A stretch of DNA of 53,913 nucleotides from Bdellovibrionales bacterium GWB1_55_8 (GCA_001769835.1 MEPR01000079.1:8762-62674); one strand, 5' to 3'. Positions 34,090-44,349 are shown, counted from the first letter of the stretch. Notes: generated by a model from the sequence alone, not told the origin. Numbers and translations are program-made.

Positions 34090-34911
34090 ATGATTGACCG
34101 GCTCTTGCAGCAGTTAATGGAGCTGCATCCCGTTTCCCTTGCGTTCTTGGGGACCCTGTTCACCTGGGGTATGACAGCACTCGGCGCTTCGACGATCTTT
34201 CTCACTGGGGAGAAGGTGAATTTGAAGGTCCTGGACTGGATGCTCGGGTTTGCGGCGGGCGTGATGATTGCGGCGAGTTTCTGGTCCCTGCTTTCGCCCG
34301 CGATCGAAATGTCCAAGGGAATGACCGTCCCCGTCTGGTTTCCCGCGTTTACCGGCTTTCTTGCGGGAGCCATCTGCCTTCGTCTGATCGACCGTGTTCT
34401 GCCGCACCTTCATCTCGGGTTTTCCATGGACGAAGCGGAAGGGCGCAAAACCGGCTGGCGGCGAAGCACGCTCCTGGTGCTTGCAATCACTCTTCACAAT
34501 GTTCCTGAAGGCCTTGCTGTCGGCGTGGCATTTGGAGCACTGGCCGCGGATCCGTCAAACCTTCCGGCTGCGCTGGCTTTGGCGCTCGGTATCGGCATTC
34601 AGAATTTTCCTGAGGGGCTTGCTGTCGCTGCTCCGTTGCGGCGTGAGGGGTTCACGCGTTTCAAGGCTTTCTGGTATGGGCAGCTCACGGGAGTGGTCGA
34701 GATTATTGCCGGAGTTCTTGGCGCCGGACTCGTGCTTCTGGTGCAACCGATTCTTCCTTACGCCCTGGCCTTTGCCGCGGGAGCCATGATTTTCGTTGTC
34801 GTGGAAGAGGTGATTCCGGAATCCCAGCGGGGCCATCACACGGATCTTGCCACGATGGGGACGATCATCGGGTTTGCCCTGATGATGCTGCTGGATGTCG
34901 GCCTGAGCTAG
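34090..34911 (+). CDS. ZIP-family metal transporter
   Basis: The 273-aa inner-membrane protein imports zinc or related divalent metals. It has about eight membrane segments. The metal-site helices carry LAITLHNVPEGLAVGVAFG and ALGIGIQNFPEGLAVAAPLR, the paired H-N-PEG signatures of the family, and VVVEEVIPESQ lies near the end. The cytoplasmic loop between helices 3 and 4 is short (HLHLGFSMDEAEGRKTGWR) with His residues. It is 15 bases after the SGS-repeat gene, so read-through is possible, but the functions look unrelated. Confidence 0.92.
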   Translation: MIDRLLQQLMELHPVSLAFLGTLFTWGMTALGASTIFLTGEKVNLKVLDWMLGFAAGVMIAASFWSLLSPAIEMSKGMTVPVWFPAFTGFLAGAICLRLIDRVLPHLHLGFSMDEAEGRKTGWRRSTLLVLAITLHNVPEGLAVGVAFGALAADPSNLPAALALALGIGIQNFPEGLAVAAPLRREGFTRFKAFWYGQLTGVVEIIAGVLGAGLVLLVQPILPYALAFAAGAMIFVVVEEVIPESQRGHHTDLATMGTIIGFALMMLLDVGLS

Positions 34912-35715
34912 TTACCTGCAGCTTTCAGAAATCCCATTTTGGCTCGTGAAAAGTCTGCGTTCAAAGTCGTAAATGAATGAGCTCCGCCAATCGAAGCAAA
35001 CCACGGGCTTCGCCTCGGGGAGGAGATTTTCCGGTACTGAAATTTCCGGAACATCTTTAGCCTTGTAGATGCAGCTGCGGAATTCCAGCGAGATGTTTTT
35101 GGCGCTTTCGTTGTTTGCTGTGCCCGTGGCGAATGCCGTTCCCGGAAGGTCCTGGACATAGAGCCTCGGGTTAATCGGCTTCGCCTGGCCGTAATAACGC
35201 ATTGTCTTTTTCTCAAAAGAGCCGGGCACAAGATTCCAGCGATAGTAGTGATGTCTGGGCACGCCTCTCTCGGAAGCGCTGTTGTAAACGGGATCGCGAT
35301 CCGTCGAGTCCACGATCCACTCCGGGTGCACCAGGGGCACGATCTGACCGAAGAGTTCACGCTCGATGCTGTGTTCGGTTTTCACCTGGCCATTTTTGCG
35401 GCTCGATTCGAACTGGCACCCTCGAATGAATTGAACGACGACATAATCCTCGAGTGTTTCGAGAGATGAGGTCTCATACGCCACATGCGCCTTGGTTCCA
35501 AAGGAGGCGCCATCAGAAAAATTGACGCGGTAATTCTCGACGGTCAAGGAGGCGCCAAGAAGAGAGCAGGACTCCGTGGTTTCGCAGGCCGTGTTTTCAG
35601 AGACTTCGACTCGTCTGGAAATCGTGTCCACCGGAGCGGCAAAGGCGCAGAGCGCGGTGAATGCTGCTGGTAGCACTAGGGCTGCCGAGGAGGAGAGGAG
35701 TGAAAGCCTGAACAT
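34912..35715 (-). CDS. Exported protein, unknown function
   Basis: The 267-aa protein has a signal peptide ending near CAFAAP (about residue 27). A soluble beta-rich domain with several Cys follows: NTACETTESCSLLGA, FIRGCQFESS, FRSCIYKAKD, PVVCFDWRSSF and SESCR. Six or more Cys in an exported protein suggest disulfides. No family is recognised. It ends exactly where the ZIP gene ends (convergent, no gap). Its upstream gap (35716-35814) holds a small GAGGG/CCCTC inverted repeat. Confidence 0.7.
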   Translation of the reverse strand: MFRLSLLSSSAALVLPAAFTALCAFAAPVDTISRRVEVSENTACETTESCSLLGASLTVENYRVNFSDGASFGTKAHVAYETSSLETLEDYVVVQFIRGCQFESSRKNGQVKTEHSIERELFGQIVPLVHPEWIVDSTDRDPVYNSASERGVPRHHYYRWNLVPGSFEKKTMRYYGQAKPINPRLYVQDLPGTAFATGTANNESAKNISLEFRSCIYKAKDVPEISVPENLLPEAKPVVCFDWRSSFIYDFERRLFTSQNGISESCR

Positions 35716-35814
35716 CGCAAACCTTTCTTTGCTCCCTCGAATGAGGGCAAGCGAGAGTGGTTTAGCGTATTGAACTGTTTAGTCAATTAATAAGTAGCCT
35801 GGCAGATCCTGCCG

Positions 35815-37911
35815 CTATGGACGTACTGGCTCATGGCCATCGGTTGAAGCCGATGGCAGACGAAGAGCGCCAAGGACCGCTCGAAAACGCTGGTGATTTC
35901 GTATTTTATTGAATACCGGATCATTTGCGACCAACACCATGTGGCTCGCGCGTTCCTCAATGCCATTTTCGAGAAAGGTAAGCGCCTGGTCAGTGTCGCC
36001 AAGCGCCGCGTGGAGGGTCGCGATATCGTAAGCGGAGACATAGCGCTTTTTCGATCGTTTCAGAAGGTCCGATAGAATCTGCCTGGCCTGCGCCGTCTCC
36101 CCGGATAAAGCATAGGCTTGCGCCAAAGCGGATAACATCATGGATTCCCCGCCTGAGAGGTCAGCTGCTCTTTGAAGCGATTGAATGGCGTCGGCTGATT
36201 TTCCCAGCTGTATATATGCTCGGCCGGCCCAATAATGCGGGAGCATGAACGCCGGATTCATCTCGATAGCAGACTGGCAATGGCGAACTGCGGCCTCGTA
36301 GTTCCCGGAAAAATAAGCCACGTTTGCCGCTGCGGATTTTACGATCAACGAGAGAGGTGCCAGGCGAAGAGCGGTCTGAATTTCCATGTCCGCCTCTGAG
36401 GGGCGTTTCATGTATGCAAGAAATTCCGCGTACCACTGGTGAGCGGTCGGGTCGTCAGGGTTGGAAGCAATGGCTCGGCGATAGCGGTCCTCGGCTCCGG
36501 ACCAATCGTGAGTGAAGTAGAGTTTTCCCTCGGCGAGCGACAGCAGCGCATCCGTCGAGCCCGGATTGAGTTCCAGGGCGCGGTCGGCATAGAGAAACAC
36601 TTCGTTCCATGTTGTCTGCGGAGAGGCCCCACCATAAAAAGACCGCAGGCTGGCAGCGCTGGCCATTGCGGCATAGGCGCTGCTGAAATGCGGGTCGATA
36701 GCTACGGCTTTCTTGAGGAGTTCCATGCCTTGCTTAAGGCCTTCCTCCGTCCTTTTCTCGATGAAATAGCGAGCCTTCAGATAAATCAGGTAGGCCTCAC
36801 TATTGGGCGTCGGATCCGGATCAGGTCGGTTTCCAATCGTGCTTGCAGGCGAACGGCCGCGAAACTGTCGGGAAACCTCGCCAGCGATTGTCTTTTGAAG
36901 ACCGAAGATGTCGTTGAGCTCGCCTTCGTAAACCTGAGACCAGCGGCTTTCCTGAGATGCAACATCGATGAATTGGACGCTGATGCGGACTCGTTGGCCC
37001 AGCGTTCTTACGCTCCCCTGGATCAGATATCCGACCTGCAAATCCTTGCCGATCTGCCCCGCAGTTCGATCACTGGATTTGTACTGCATCACGGCAGTGC
37101 GAGCCAGGACCCGTAGATCCCCGGAGCGCGAAAGACTGGAAATCAACTCTTCTGTCAGTCCGTTGGAAAGGTAGGCGTCGTCCTCGCCCTCGTGGCTGAT
37201 GTTTTCAAAAGGGAGTACGGCTATTCTGCTCTTTATGTCAGGAGAGTAGCGTTCGCGGGCCAGCTGGAACTGCCAAAGAACTCCGAGGATCAGGGCTGCA
37301 GTGGCAACGGCGATGCCGGCCTTCTTGAGAATGCGGCGGTTGAAAGCTCGACGATTGAACCAGACCCGGGGCGTAGCGGGTATGGCACTGTTTTCAAAAC
37401 GGATCTCATAGACCGCCACGGGATTTTTGATGTTCTTCAATTGCCTGGCGCCGCGATGTTCGACGGGTATGTCGAGTTTGTGATCCACTTGATAGAAAAC
37501 GGAGCCGCTCATACAGATTCCGCCAGGGCGCGCGACGTATTGAAGTCTGGCCGCGATGTTTACCCCATCTCCGTAGACATCGCCTCCTGACACGACCACA
37601 TCGCCGAGGTGAACTCCGACGCGAATCTGCATCCGCCGGTTCTTAGGTTGATCACGATTCCGCTCAGTAGTCGTTTTCTGAAGTTCTATGGCGAACTGAA
37701 CGGCGTCGAACGCTGTTTCAAAAACGAGCAGAAACGCGTCGCCGATCGTTTTTATCTCGGTTCCGAAGTGCTTTGCGACGATCGGTCGCGTAATGTCCCG
37801 GTGCTCCTGCAGGAGTTCCAGCGCGAGCTTTTCGTTCAGGTGGCTCAAGGCGCTATACCGCACGATATCGGTGAAAACGATTGCGGCGAGTTTTCGCTTT
37901 CCGTCTTTCAT
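35815..37911 (-). CDS. Class III adenylate cyclase with TolB-like and TPR domains
   Basis: The 698-aa protein has an N-terminal cyclase domain (about residues 8-180): metal-binding Asp15 in VFTDIVRYS, Lys54 and Asp58 in TEIKTIGDAFLLVF, and DVYGDGVNIAARL with Asp111, Asn118 and Arg122. The Lys54/Asp111 pair matches adenylate rather than guanylate cyclases. One membrane helix follows (GIAVATAALILGVLWQF, about 200-217). The periplasmic part has a TolB/FlgO-like domain (IAVLPFENISHEGEDDAYLS) and then about six TPR units (LEKRTEEGLKQGMELLKKA, SYAAMASAAS-like). All catalytic residues look intact, so it should make cAMP. Confidence 0.93.
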   Translation of the reverse strand: MKDGKRKLAAIVFTDIVRYSALSHLNEKLALELLQEHRDITRPIVAKHFGTEIKTIGDAFLLVFETAFDAVQFAIELQKTTTERNRDQPKNRRMQIRVGVHLGDVVVSGGDVYGDGVNIAARLQYVARPGGICMSGSVFYQVDHKLDIPVEHRGARQLKNIKNPVAVYEIRFENSAIPATPRVWFNRRAFNRRILKKAGIAVATAALILGVLWQFQLARERYSPDIKSRIAVLPFENISHEGEDDAYLSNGLTEELISSLSRSGDLRVLARTAVMQYKSSDRTAGQIGKDLQVGYLIQGSVRTLGQRVRISVQFIDVASQESRWSQVYEGELNDIFGLQKTIAGEVSRQFRGRSPASTIGNRPDPDPTPNSEAYLIYLKARYFIEKRTEEGLKQGMELLKKAVAIDPHFSSAYAAMASAASLRSFYGGASPQTTWNEVFLYADRALELNPGSTDALLSLAEGKLYFTHDWSGAEDRYRRAIASNPDDPTAHQWYAEFLAYMKRPSEADMEIQTALRLAPLSLIVKSAAANVAYFSGNYEAAVRHCQSAIEMNPAFMLPHYWAGRAYIQLGKSADAIQSLQRAADLSGGESMMLSALAQAYALSGETAQARQILSDLLKRSKKRYVSAYDIATLHAALGDTDQALTFLENGIEERASHMVLVANDPVFNKIRNHQRFRAVLGALRLPSASTDGHEPVRP

Positions 37912-38070
37912 GCTCCTCCGGGCAGGCTGAATCCCATTCTGCTTATCGGAGAAAGCCGCGTCAAAACTGAGAATTTCTGCAAATCTTCATCATCAGTGCG
38001 TCTTCGCAGACCCAGGGGCGCGCCTGCGGCTCGCGGCGTATACTTGGGGTATTGTCCAAAGGGGAACAAG

Positions 38071-39699
38071 ATGCGGAAGTATGTGGCGCAGGTGTTGGCT
38101 GCAACATCTATTATAGGGCTCTCGACGGGGCTGGTGAGCTGCCGGGAGGTCACGCTCAGTATGACAAATGGCATTTCGGAGCTTTCGTCGACCACCTCGA
38201 TCGTGGACGCAAATCCTCCAGTCGTGACTGCGTTCCTGGTTCCGGCATTCCAAAGTTCTCTCCTGGTTTCGGAAATCAGCATCACGGCGACCGACAATCT
38301 CGCGGTAACGGAATTCCTTTTAACCGAGAGCGAGTCCTCTCCGGCGCAGAACGACTCCCGTTGGAGCCCTATCGCGCCCACGAACCATCACTTCTCTTCC
38401 TTTGGGACAAAAACTCTTCATGCTTTCGCCAAGGACGCCGCAGGTAATGTCTCCGCCAGAAAGAGTGCTGGAATCACCATCGCTCCTCCGCCGCCCCAAA
38501 GCGGTTCTCCGAGTGAACCGCTCCTGCTTCAGAGTAATCTCGTTTATCAAGGCGCTTTCCGTATTCCGGGAGGGGATTTTGGAAGTCCTCAATATTCCGG
38601 TTTCAGCTATTCCGGAACAGCAATCACCTATCACCCCGGGAACAACTCGCTCTACATGGTGGGGCACCCTTACCATAATCTGGTGGCCGAGGTATCGATC
38701 CCCGCGATCAAGAGCAGTGGGCAATTGAGCGAACTCAACACGGCCACTGTTCTTCAGAATTTCTCTGACATCACGGAAGGGAATCTGAAAAATATCAATG
38801 CAGGGGGAACACCCTACAGCTCATCACTGCATGTCGGTGGTCTTCTGGTGTTCAATGGAAGATTGATCGGAAACGTGTACGCATACTACGACGCCGCACA
38901 CAATGCGGCGCTCTCTCATTTCGTATCCGGCTTGAATCTGTCCGCAGTCGGTGATTTCCAGGGCATGATTCGCGTTGGAATGCAGAACCCGGGTTTCGTC
39001 GCTGGTTATATGGCAACGATCCCGCCTCAATGGCAGGCACTGCTTGGCGGGCCCGCGATGACCGGACAAGCCGGGATCCCAATCATCGGAAGAAGCTCGC
39101 ATGGACCGGCCGCGACTGTTTTTAACCCGGATGATCTGGGCAGTTCCGTGAGTACTGTTGCGGCGACTCCCGTACTGGGCTATCCGATCGAGCATCCCAC
39201 CCTGGGGAATTACGGCCACACGGACGCGGCGATTCCTGCGGGTTTTAACATGTCGACTCAGATCAATGGCGCGGTTTTTCCCGTGGGTTCAAGTACCGTC
39301 CTATTCTTCGGGCGGCAAGGGCTTGGAAGACCGTGTTACGGACAAGGGACCAGCGATCCCTCTTTGGACCGACAACCAGTGCCGGAATATCCAACTGTCA
39401 TGTATTGCTACGACCCGGTGAGTGCCGCGAAAGGCTCGCACGGATATCCGTATTCAATGATCATCTGGGCTTACAACGCGAACGATCTCGTCGCGGCGAA
39501 AAAGGGTCAGAAAAATATCTGGGACGTTCTGCCTTACGATGTGTGGTTTCCTGTTCTTCCCATCGGAACCGGCAACGAAACCATGGGCGGCGTGGGCTAT
39601 GATCCTGAACGCCAGCTCATTTATGTGTCGCAGAAAAACGGCGATCCCGGAACGGGGTATTTTTCAGGCCCTGTGATTCATGTTTTCAAGATTCAATAG
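38071..39699 (+). CDS. Lipoprotein with Ig-like N-terminus, unknown function
   Basis: The long open frame begins at 37609 inside the cyclase gene, but the real start is ATG 38071, preceded by AAAGGGGAAC, giving 542 aa. The signal ends LSTGLVSC (Cys24). A beta-sandwich domain follows (ITATDNLAVTEFLLTES to NVSARKSAGI), then a short Pro/Ser linker. A large C-terminal domain has repeated strands, for example YQGAFRIPGGDFG, ITYHPGNNSLYMVGH, GLLVFNGRLIGNVY and GVGYDPERQLIYVSQ. The last part looks like a beta-propeller. No enzyme motif is seen. Confidence 0.75.
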   Translation: MRKYVAQVLAATSIIGLSTGLVSCREVTLSMTNGISELSSTTSIVDANPPVVTAFLVPAFQSSLLVSEISITATDNLAVTEFLLTESESSPAQNDSRWSPIAPTNHHFSSFGTKTLHAFAKDAAGNVSARKSAGITIAPPPPQSGSPSEPLLLQSNLVYQGAFRIPGGDFGSPQYSGFSYSGTAITYHPGNNSLYMVGHPYHNLVAEVSIPAIKSSGQLSELNTATVLQNFSDITEGNLKNINAGGTPYSSSLHVGGLLVFNGRLIGNVYAYYDAAHNAALSHFVSGLNLSAVGDFQGMIRVGMQNPGFVAGYMATIPPQWQALLGGPAMTGQAGIPIIGRSSHGPAATVFNPDDLGSSVSTVAATPVLGYPIEHPTLGNYGHTDAAIPAGFNMSTQINGAVFPVGSSTVLFFGRQGLGRPCYGQGTSDPSLDRQPVPEYPTVMYCYDPVSAAKGSHGYPYSMIIWAYNANDLVAAKKGQKNIWDVLPYDVWFPVLPIGTGNETMGGVGYDPERQLIYVSQKNGDPGTGYFSGPVIHVFKIQ

Positions 39700-39753
39700 C
39701 GGGAACTCCGCCCGATCGTCCCGAAATCCGAATCTCCAGGGCCCGATTGTGAA

Positions 39754-40752
39754 TCAGATCTTCTGTTTCTTGAGATTCAGCTCGGTTGAACCCTCTTCTC
39801 CCAGGTCGTGTCGGTTCAGGCATCCGCTGAGAGCTGAGTGAGAAGGCTCAAGTTTGATCTGAAGCTTGTAATTCTTCTCGTTCTTCAAAGCCTCTTTCAT
39901 GCCAAGCTTCGCGAGATCCAGCGTGTAACGCGAGGTTTCAGTTCCTTCCGCAACCTCAAGAGCGGAGGCCGAGATCTGGCCCGAGAAGAGTTTCTTCGAG
40001 AACCAGAGTGTCCGCTGACGTTTGACGGTGAGACTCAGCTGAACTTCTTTCGAAAACACATGAGTCGGCATTTCAAAGCTGAGCACGCCCGATTTGAAAT
40101 CGACGCTGCTGATGCCCGTGCGGAACGCCTTGCGGATGCCAGCTGTCGGAACCAGGGTGACTTCGGCCTGCACCTGTACGCTCTTCTGCTTTCCGTTGAC
40201 CTGCGTTTCCGCGCTTTCTTTCACGAACACGAGGAATTCCCCGGAGGTTCTTGCGGCACTGAAATCAACCGTTCCTGAATGGCGATCGATGCTGGCGCGG
40301 AGGGTTTCGTGCGGGACAGCGCCTTCAGGAGCCGTCACTTTCACGTTGATGGACGCGTTCACATAGTAATCGGTTTCCGTGCCGACCTTGACAGTCGTCG
40401 TGTAGCTGCAGTCGTAAAATTCCGTATAGTACCGGGCCACCTGGTGGCATTCCCGGCGAGGGCTTTCGCGGCATATGCGATGGCCGCGGCGATCGTTGTG
40501 GCAAACCCGGTGCGAGACCGTATGGCAGACCGTTTCGTAATGACCGAAAACCTGACGAGAGCAGGTTCTGGGGACCAGGACTTCCTGGTACACGTCATGC
40601 TCCTGAACGCCGGAAAGCGAGAGTGAGTGTTCGCTATTGGAGTCGATGGTGAAGGTCTCAGATTGCGAAGCGAATGCGGGCAGCGCATTTCCGGCAGCTC
40701 CTGCGATACCGATCCACATTGCCAAACCTAGAATTTTCAAAAACGATTTCAT
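39754..40752 (-). CDS. Exported protein with a Cys/His-rich segment
   Basis: The 332-aa protein has a signal peptide ending near PAFASQ (about residue 29). Residues about 62-115 are dense in Cys, His, Arg and Tyr (PRTCSRQVFGHYETVCHTV, RVCHNDRRGHRICRE, RRECHQVARYYTEFYDCSY), with six to seven Cys. The rest is beta-rich (INVKVTAPEGAVPHE, GVLSFEMPTHVFSK). The Cys/His spacing is not CxxCH, so haem binding is unlikely; disulfides or a metal site are possible. No family is recognised. Upstream (40753-41028) is a 276-base divergent gap in which I see no gene. Confidence 0.7.
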   Translation of the reverse strand: MKSFLKILGLAMWIGIAGAAGNALPAFASQSETFTIDSNSEHSLSLSGVQEHDVYQEVLVPRTCSRQVFGHYETVCHTVSHRVCHNDRRGHRICRESPRRECHQVARYYTEFYDCSYTTTVKVGTETDYYVNASINVKVTAPEGAVPHETLRASIDRHSGTVDFSAARTSGEFLVFVKESAETQVNGKQKSVQVQAEVTLVPTAGIRKAFRTGISSVDFKSGVLSFEMPTHVFSKEVQLSLTVKRQRTLWFSKKLFSGQISASALEVAEGTETSRYTLDLAKLGMKEALKNEKNYKLQIKLEPSHSALSGCLNRHDLGEEGSTELNLKKQKI

Positions 40753-41079
40753 GACGAGTTCCCCTTAATTTTTTAAAACCGCGGCGCATTGAGCAACACG
40801 TGTGCCGAAGATCGAGGAGCCGCTCAAGCACGCCGAAGTTTGTTATTTTTTTGATCCAACTTGCTGAACTTTCGAGATTCTTTGTTTCGCGAAAACGGAC
40901 TCCAGGAGAGGACATGCTTCAGCTATTTGGATCGAAAAGCTGAACCAACGCCTCAAGTGGAGCCGAAATGCGCCCTCTTGTTTTCACAATTCATCTCCAT
41001 TATTTGAAGGGCGCCCACGGATGACTCTATGCGTTATTTTGATTGTGAATTCAAGCCCAATCGACTAGGTTGCTGCGCT

Positions 41080-42513
41080 ATGGAGCGAGTGGGGTCGTTT
41101 ATTCTTGAGCGGGAACTCGGGCGCGGGGCTACCGCGCAGGTGTTTCTTGCTCATCGAGCAGAAGCGCCTTCTGAAAAGGTCGCTCTCAAGATATTCCATC
41201 CAGGCCTATGGGACCGCGAAGATCTTCGCAAACGCGCTCTCGCGGAGTTCAGGACCGCTTCCGTGCTGAATCATCCGAACATCGTCCGGGTCCTTGAGCC
41301 TTGTTGGGAAACAGACAAACCTGCGGTCGCACTCGAATACGTCGATGGTTCTTCGCTCGAGGAATTTCAGAAGCGCCTGCCATACATTCTTCCTGAAGTA
41401 GCCGTTCTGATCCTGATTGAGGTGCTTTCGGCTTTGGAGCATGCGCATGCGCAGGGCGTGATTCACCGCGATCTGAAGCCTGCCAATATTTTGATCAGCA
41501 AATCGGGCCGCGTTTTGGTGAGTGATTTCGGATTGGCAAAAATGGCCGATGTATCGCGGCTTACGCTTTCGGGCACGATTCTCGGGTCACCCGACTTCAT
41601 GTCTCCCGAACAGGCCAGAGGCGATGTCACGAGCCTGCGATCAGACCTGTTTTCCGCTGCTGCGATTCTCTACTTCCTGATAACCGGAACCAGGCCGTTT
41701 GCGCGTCACTCCCCGTTGGCGACGCTTGCGGCCGTGAACGAGGCAAATGCAGAGCCGGTTCAACGCAGAAACCCGAAGATCAGCGCAGCTCTTGCGCGTA
41801 CTCTGCATCGGGCTCTTCAGGCGGATCCGTTGTCACGTCCCGCCTCCGCGGCCGAAATGCGCGCCGAGTTTCAGGATTACTTGTCCGGCCTCGGGTTAGC
41901 TCGCGAAACATTCAACTTTGCTGATTGGGTAAGCAGTCCGACCGAGACCCTGATGGGCGCTATGAAAATTTGCGCGGAGTCCCTGAGTATCCGGTGCGAG
42001 GCGCTGATTCGCTCGGAACAGTCGGATACATTTCTGGAGACCCTGGCGCATCTCAGTCTTGTGGCGCCGGAAAGCGGGGCGCTTCCAAGGCTGATGAGTG
42101 AATTTGAAACCCGCCAGCGGCAACGCCGTCATAAAAAATTCCTGATCCCGGGAGTCGCTCTGGGTGTCATCTCCGCCTGTGCGGTTGTTCTGGGTGGCTG
42201 GTGGTTTGTTCATGACACCGGTCCGGGCGTGGACGCGATTCCGAGTACGCAATCCGCGTTGAAACCTGTTTCTCATCCGCCACGTATTGTGGCATCCAAG
42301 GCGAAAGCTGCCCCGGCGGTGGGATCCGTCCGTTTCGATGTTCCTGATGACATTCGCGTTTTCTGGAATGGTAAAAAGGTGAATCGGAAGAAGTCACTCA
42401 AGGATCAGAGTCTGGGAAAACATTGGATTCGCCTTGAAAAGAGCGGCAATCGGCCGATCGTTCGCGAGGTTCTTGTCCGGGCGGGCGAGCCCACGGTCAT
42501 TCGGGTAAGGTGA
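41080..42513 (+). CDS. Hanks-type Ser/Thr protein kinase
   Basis: The kinase domain occupies about residues 4-265 of 477: glycine loop GRGATAQVFLAH, Lys in VALKIFHP, catalytic loop HRDLKPANIL, Mg-binding DFGLAK, and activation loop LGSPDFMSPEQARG. A cytoplasmic linker is followed by one membrane helix (GVALGVISACAVVLGGWWF, about residues 360-378). The short periplasmic tail ends in a PEGA-like strand set (VRFDVPDDIRVFWNGKKVN). ATG 41080 is chosen because it sits directly before the kinase fold; ATG 41029 is in frame upstream. The sigma-54 activator starts 3 bases later, so the pair forms a kinase-FHA signalling unit. Confidence 0.93.
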   Translation: MERVGSFILERELGRGATAQVFLAHRAEAPSEKVALKIFHPGLWDREDLRKRALAEFRTASVLNHPNIVRVLEPCWETDKPAVALEYVDGSSLEEFQKRLPYILPEVAVLILIEVLSALEHAHAQGVIHRDLKPANILISKSGRVLVSDFGLAKMADVSRLTLSGTILGSPDFMSPEQARGDVTSLRSDLFSAAAILYFLITGTRPFARHSPLATLAAVNEANAEPVQRRNPKISAALARTLHRALQADPLSRPASAAEMRAEFQDYLSGLGLARETFNFADWVSSPTETLMGAMKICAESLSIRCEALIRSEQSDTFLETLAHLSLVAPESGALPRLMSEFETRQRQRRHKKFLIPGVALGVISACAVVLGGWWFVHDTGPGVDAIPSTQSALKPVSHPPRIVASKAKAAPAVGSVRFDVPDDIRVFWNGKKVNRKKSLKDQSLGKHWIRLEKSGNRPIVREVLVRAGEPTVIRVR

Positions 42514-42516
42514 CTC

Positions 42517-44349
42517 ATGGCGCAGCTGGTTCTTTCCGGAAGTCTGGCTCAAGGCACGCGCGAGCGTCAGTTTCTGATTAGAAAAAAAATGATGACCATT
42601 GGAACCGAAGCCACTCACGATGTGATGGTGTCGGCCAGTTCGCCAGGCGTTCTTTTTTCTCTCGTGATCCAGGACGGCTATTGCGAGGTTCTGCCTTCCA
42701 GGCGTTTGAGAATCAACGGAAACTCAACGATTGGGAGAAGCCGGCTCTCATCCTGCGATCGGATCGAATGGGACGGAGGGTCCGCCGTCTATCTCGACAA
42801 CGAAATCGCCGCGGCAGCGCAACACGTCGAGGGCGTCAGTCTGTCCCGTGCATTGGAAGTTCTTCAGAACCTCTCCGCCACGTTGCAAGGCACGGGAGCG
42901 CTTCAGGCGGGACTGCACCAGACCCTCGATGCATTGGTGGAGTTCGCGGGCGCTGAAGTGGGCTACCTTCTGGTGGAAAATGCGGAGGGTTCGGGGTGGG
43001 CTCTTTCCGCCTCTCGTGCGATCGGACAGGAAAGCGGGGATGTTCCTAGACCCAATCGAAAGGAACTCTTCAGTAATACGATCCTGAAAGAGGCGCTGGA
43101 GCGACGCGAACCGGTTTACGTGGAAAACATCATCGGACATCCCTGGGGAGACGCCGAAAGCGTGATTGCGGCCCGGATCTTCTCGGCAGCGTGTTTCCCG
43201 TTGTGCCTCGGAGAGCGAACGTTCGGCGCCGTATTCCTCTTCACAAGGTCTCCGGGGAAATCCATTCGCCGGGAGTCGCTCGGAGAACTCAGCCTTCTTG
43301 CAAGCCAGGCCGCGTTGATGCTGGCTTCGCAGGCCGAGCTTTCAAATGCCCGCCGCGAGAACGCGCGTTTGAAGTCGCTCGTGAACGCGGGAGACGGAGA
43401 GGTTGCGCTTTATCAGGACTCGCAAAGTCCGATGGTGGAGGTCGCGCGCAAGCTGGAGAAGCTCGCGCGCACGCCGCTTACGGTACTGATCCTCGGGGAA
43501 ACGGGTACGGGTAAAGAGGTTGTTGCCCGTGAACTTCATCGCAAGAGCGACCGCGCGAAGGGCCCTTTTGTCGCAGTCAATTGCGCGGCAATACCGGCGC
43601 CTCTTCTGGAGTCGACGCTTTTTGGATTTGAAAAGGGTGCGTTCACGGGGGCCATCCGCTCGCAGCCGGGTAAATTTCAGATCGCGAGTGGCGGAACTCT
43701 TTTCCTCGACGAAATCGGGGATCTCCCGCTTGAGCTTCAAGCCAAACTCCTGAGAGTTCTGCAGGAAAGAATGGTCGAACCGATCGGCGCGCGCGCTCCG
43801 CTCCCCGTGGATATTCGCGTGCTTTCCGCTACTCATCAGGAACTGGAAAGGGCCGTTCGCGAAGGCCGCTTTCGGCAGGATCTCTATTTCCGTCTGAACG
43901 GAGCCACACTGAAAATTCCGCCGCTTCGGGAGAGAAGGGAAGACATCCTTCCTCTTGCGGACCTGTTTTTGAAGGCAGCCGGTTGTGAGCTTCCGATCTC
44001 TCCAGACGCGCGAGAGGCGCTGACTCGTAACTCCTGGTCAGGAAACGTACGGGAGCTTCAACAGGTCATTACAAGGGCCGGATTTTTGGCTGAAGGCGCG
44101 GAAATCACCCTCAGGGATCTGGAGCTCGATTCCCGGGAAGTTCAGTCAGCGGGTGATTCAGAGCACTGGAGCAGCCTTGAGGATGCGCAAACGGCATTTA
44201 CGAGAGACTTTGTCAGGCGCGCTCTGGAGCGAAATGGGGGAAGCCGATCGCTGGCCGCGGCATCGCTTGGAGTTTCTGAACGCACTCTTTATCGAATTCT
44301 CGCCTCCGAAGCCGACCCGAAAACCGACTCCAAGGCTGACCCGACATGA
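42517..44349 (+). CDS. FHA-GAF sigma-54-dependent transcriptional activator
   Basis: The 610-aa protein has an N-terminal FHA-like domain (about residues 24-95, [12 protein letters not shown] to [13 protein letters not shown]) and a GAF domain (about 110-260, [20 protein letters not shown] and [16 protein letters not shown]). The AAA+ domain has Walker [15 protein letters not shown] and [20 protein letters not shown] Fis-type helix-turn-helix ends it ([20 protein letters not shown]). The start follows the kinase stop with a 3-base gap. A near-perfect -24/-12 promoter 97 bases after its stop is the obvious candidate target. It should be controlled by phosphorylation from the adjacent kinase through the FHA domain. 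Confidence 0.94.
   Translation: MAQLVLSGSLAQGTRERQFLIRKKMMTIGTEATHDVMVSASSPGVLFSLVIQDGYCEVLPSRRLRINGNSTIGRSRLSSCDRIEWDGGSAVYLDNEIAAAAQHVEGVSLSRALEVLQNLSATLQGTGALQAGLHQTLDALVEFAGAEVGYLLVENAEGSGWALSASRAIGQESGDVPRPNRKELFSNTILKEALERREPVYVENIIGHPWGDAESVIAARIFSAACFPLCLGERTFGAVFLFTRSPGKSIRRESLGELSLLASQAALMLASQAELSNARRENARLKSLVNAGDGEVALYQDSQSPMVEVARKLEKLARTPLTVLILGETGTGKEVVARELHRKSDRAKGPFVAVNCAAIPAPLLESTLFGFEKGAFTGAIRSQPGKFQIASGGTLFLDEIGDLPLELQAKLLRVLQERMVEPIGARAPLPVDIRVLSATHQELERAVREGRFRQDLYFRLNGATLKIPPLRERREDILPLADLFLKAAGCELPISPDAREALTRNSWSGNVRELQQVITRAGFLAEGAEITLRDLELDSREVQSAGDSEHWSSLEDAQTAFTRDFVRRALERNGGSRSLAAASLGVSERTLYRILASEADPKTDSKADPT

Noticed and set aside
36439-37116. 225-aa plus-strand frame inside the adenylate cyclase gene
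   Set aside because: Antisense shadow of a gene whose catalytic and TPR motifs are clear.
37609-38070. N-terminal extension of the 38071 lipoprotein
   Set aside because: It overlaps the cyclase gene; a strong ribosome site and a full lipoprotein signal start at 38071.
39754-40752. Multihaem cytochrome reading of the Cys/His-rich segment
   Set aside because: The Cys and His residues are not in CxxCH arrangement.
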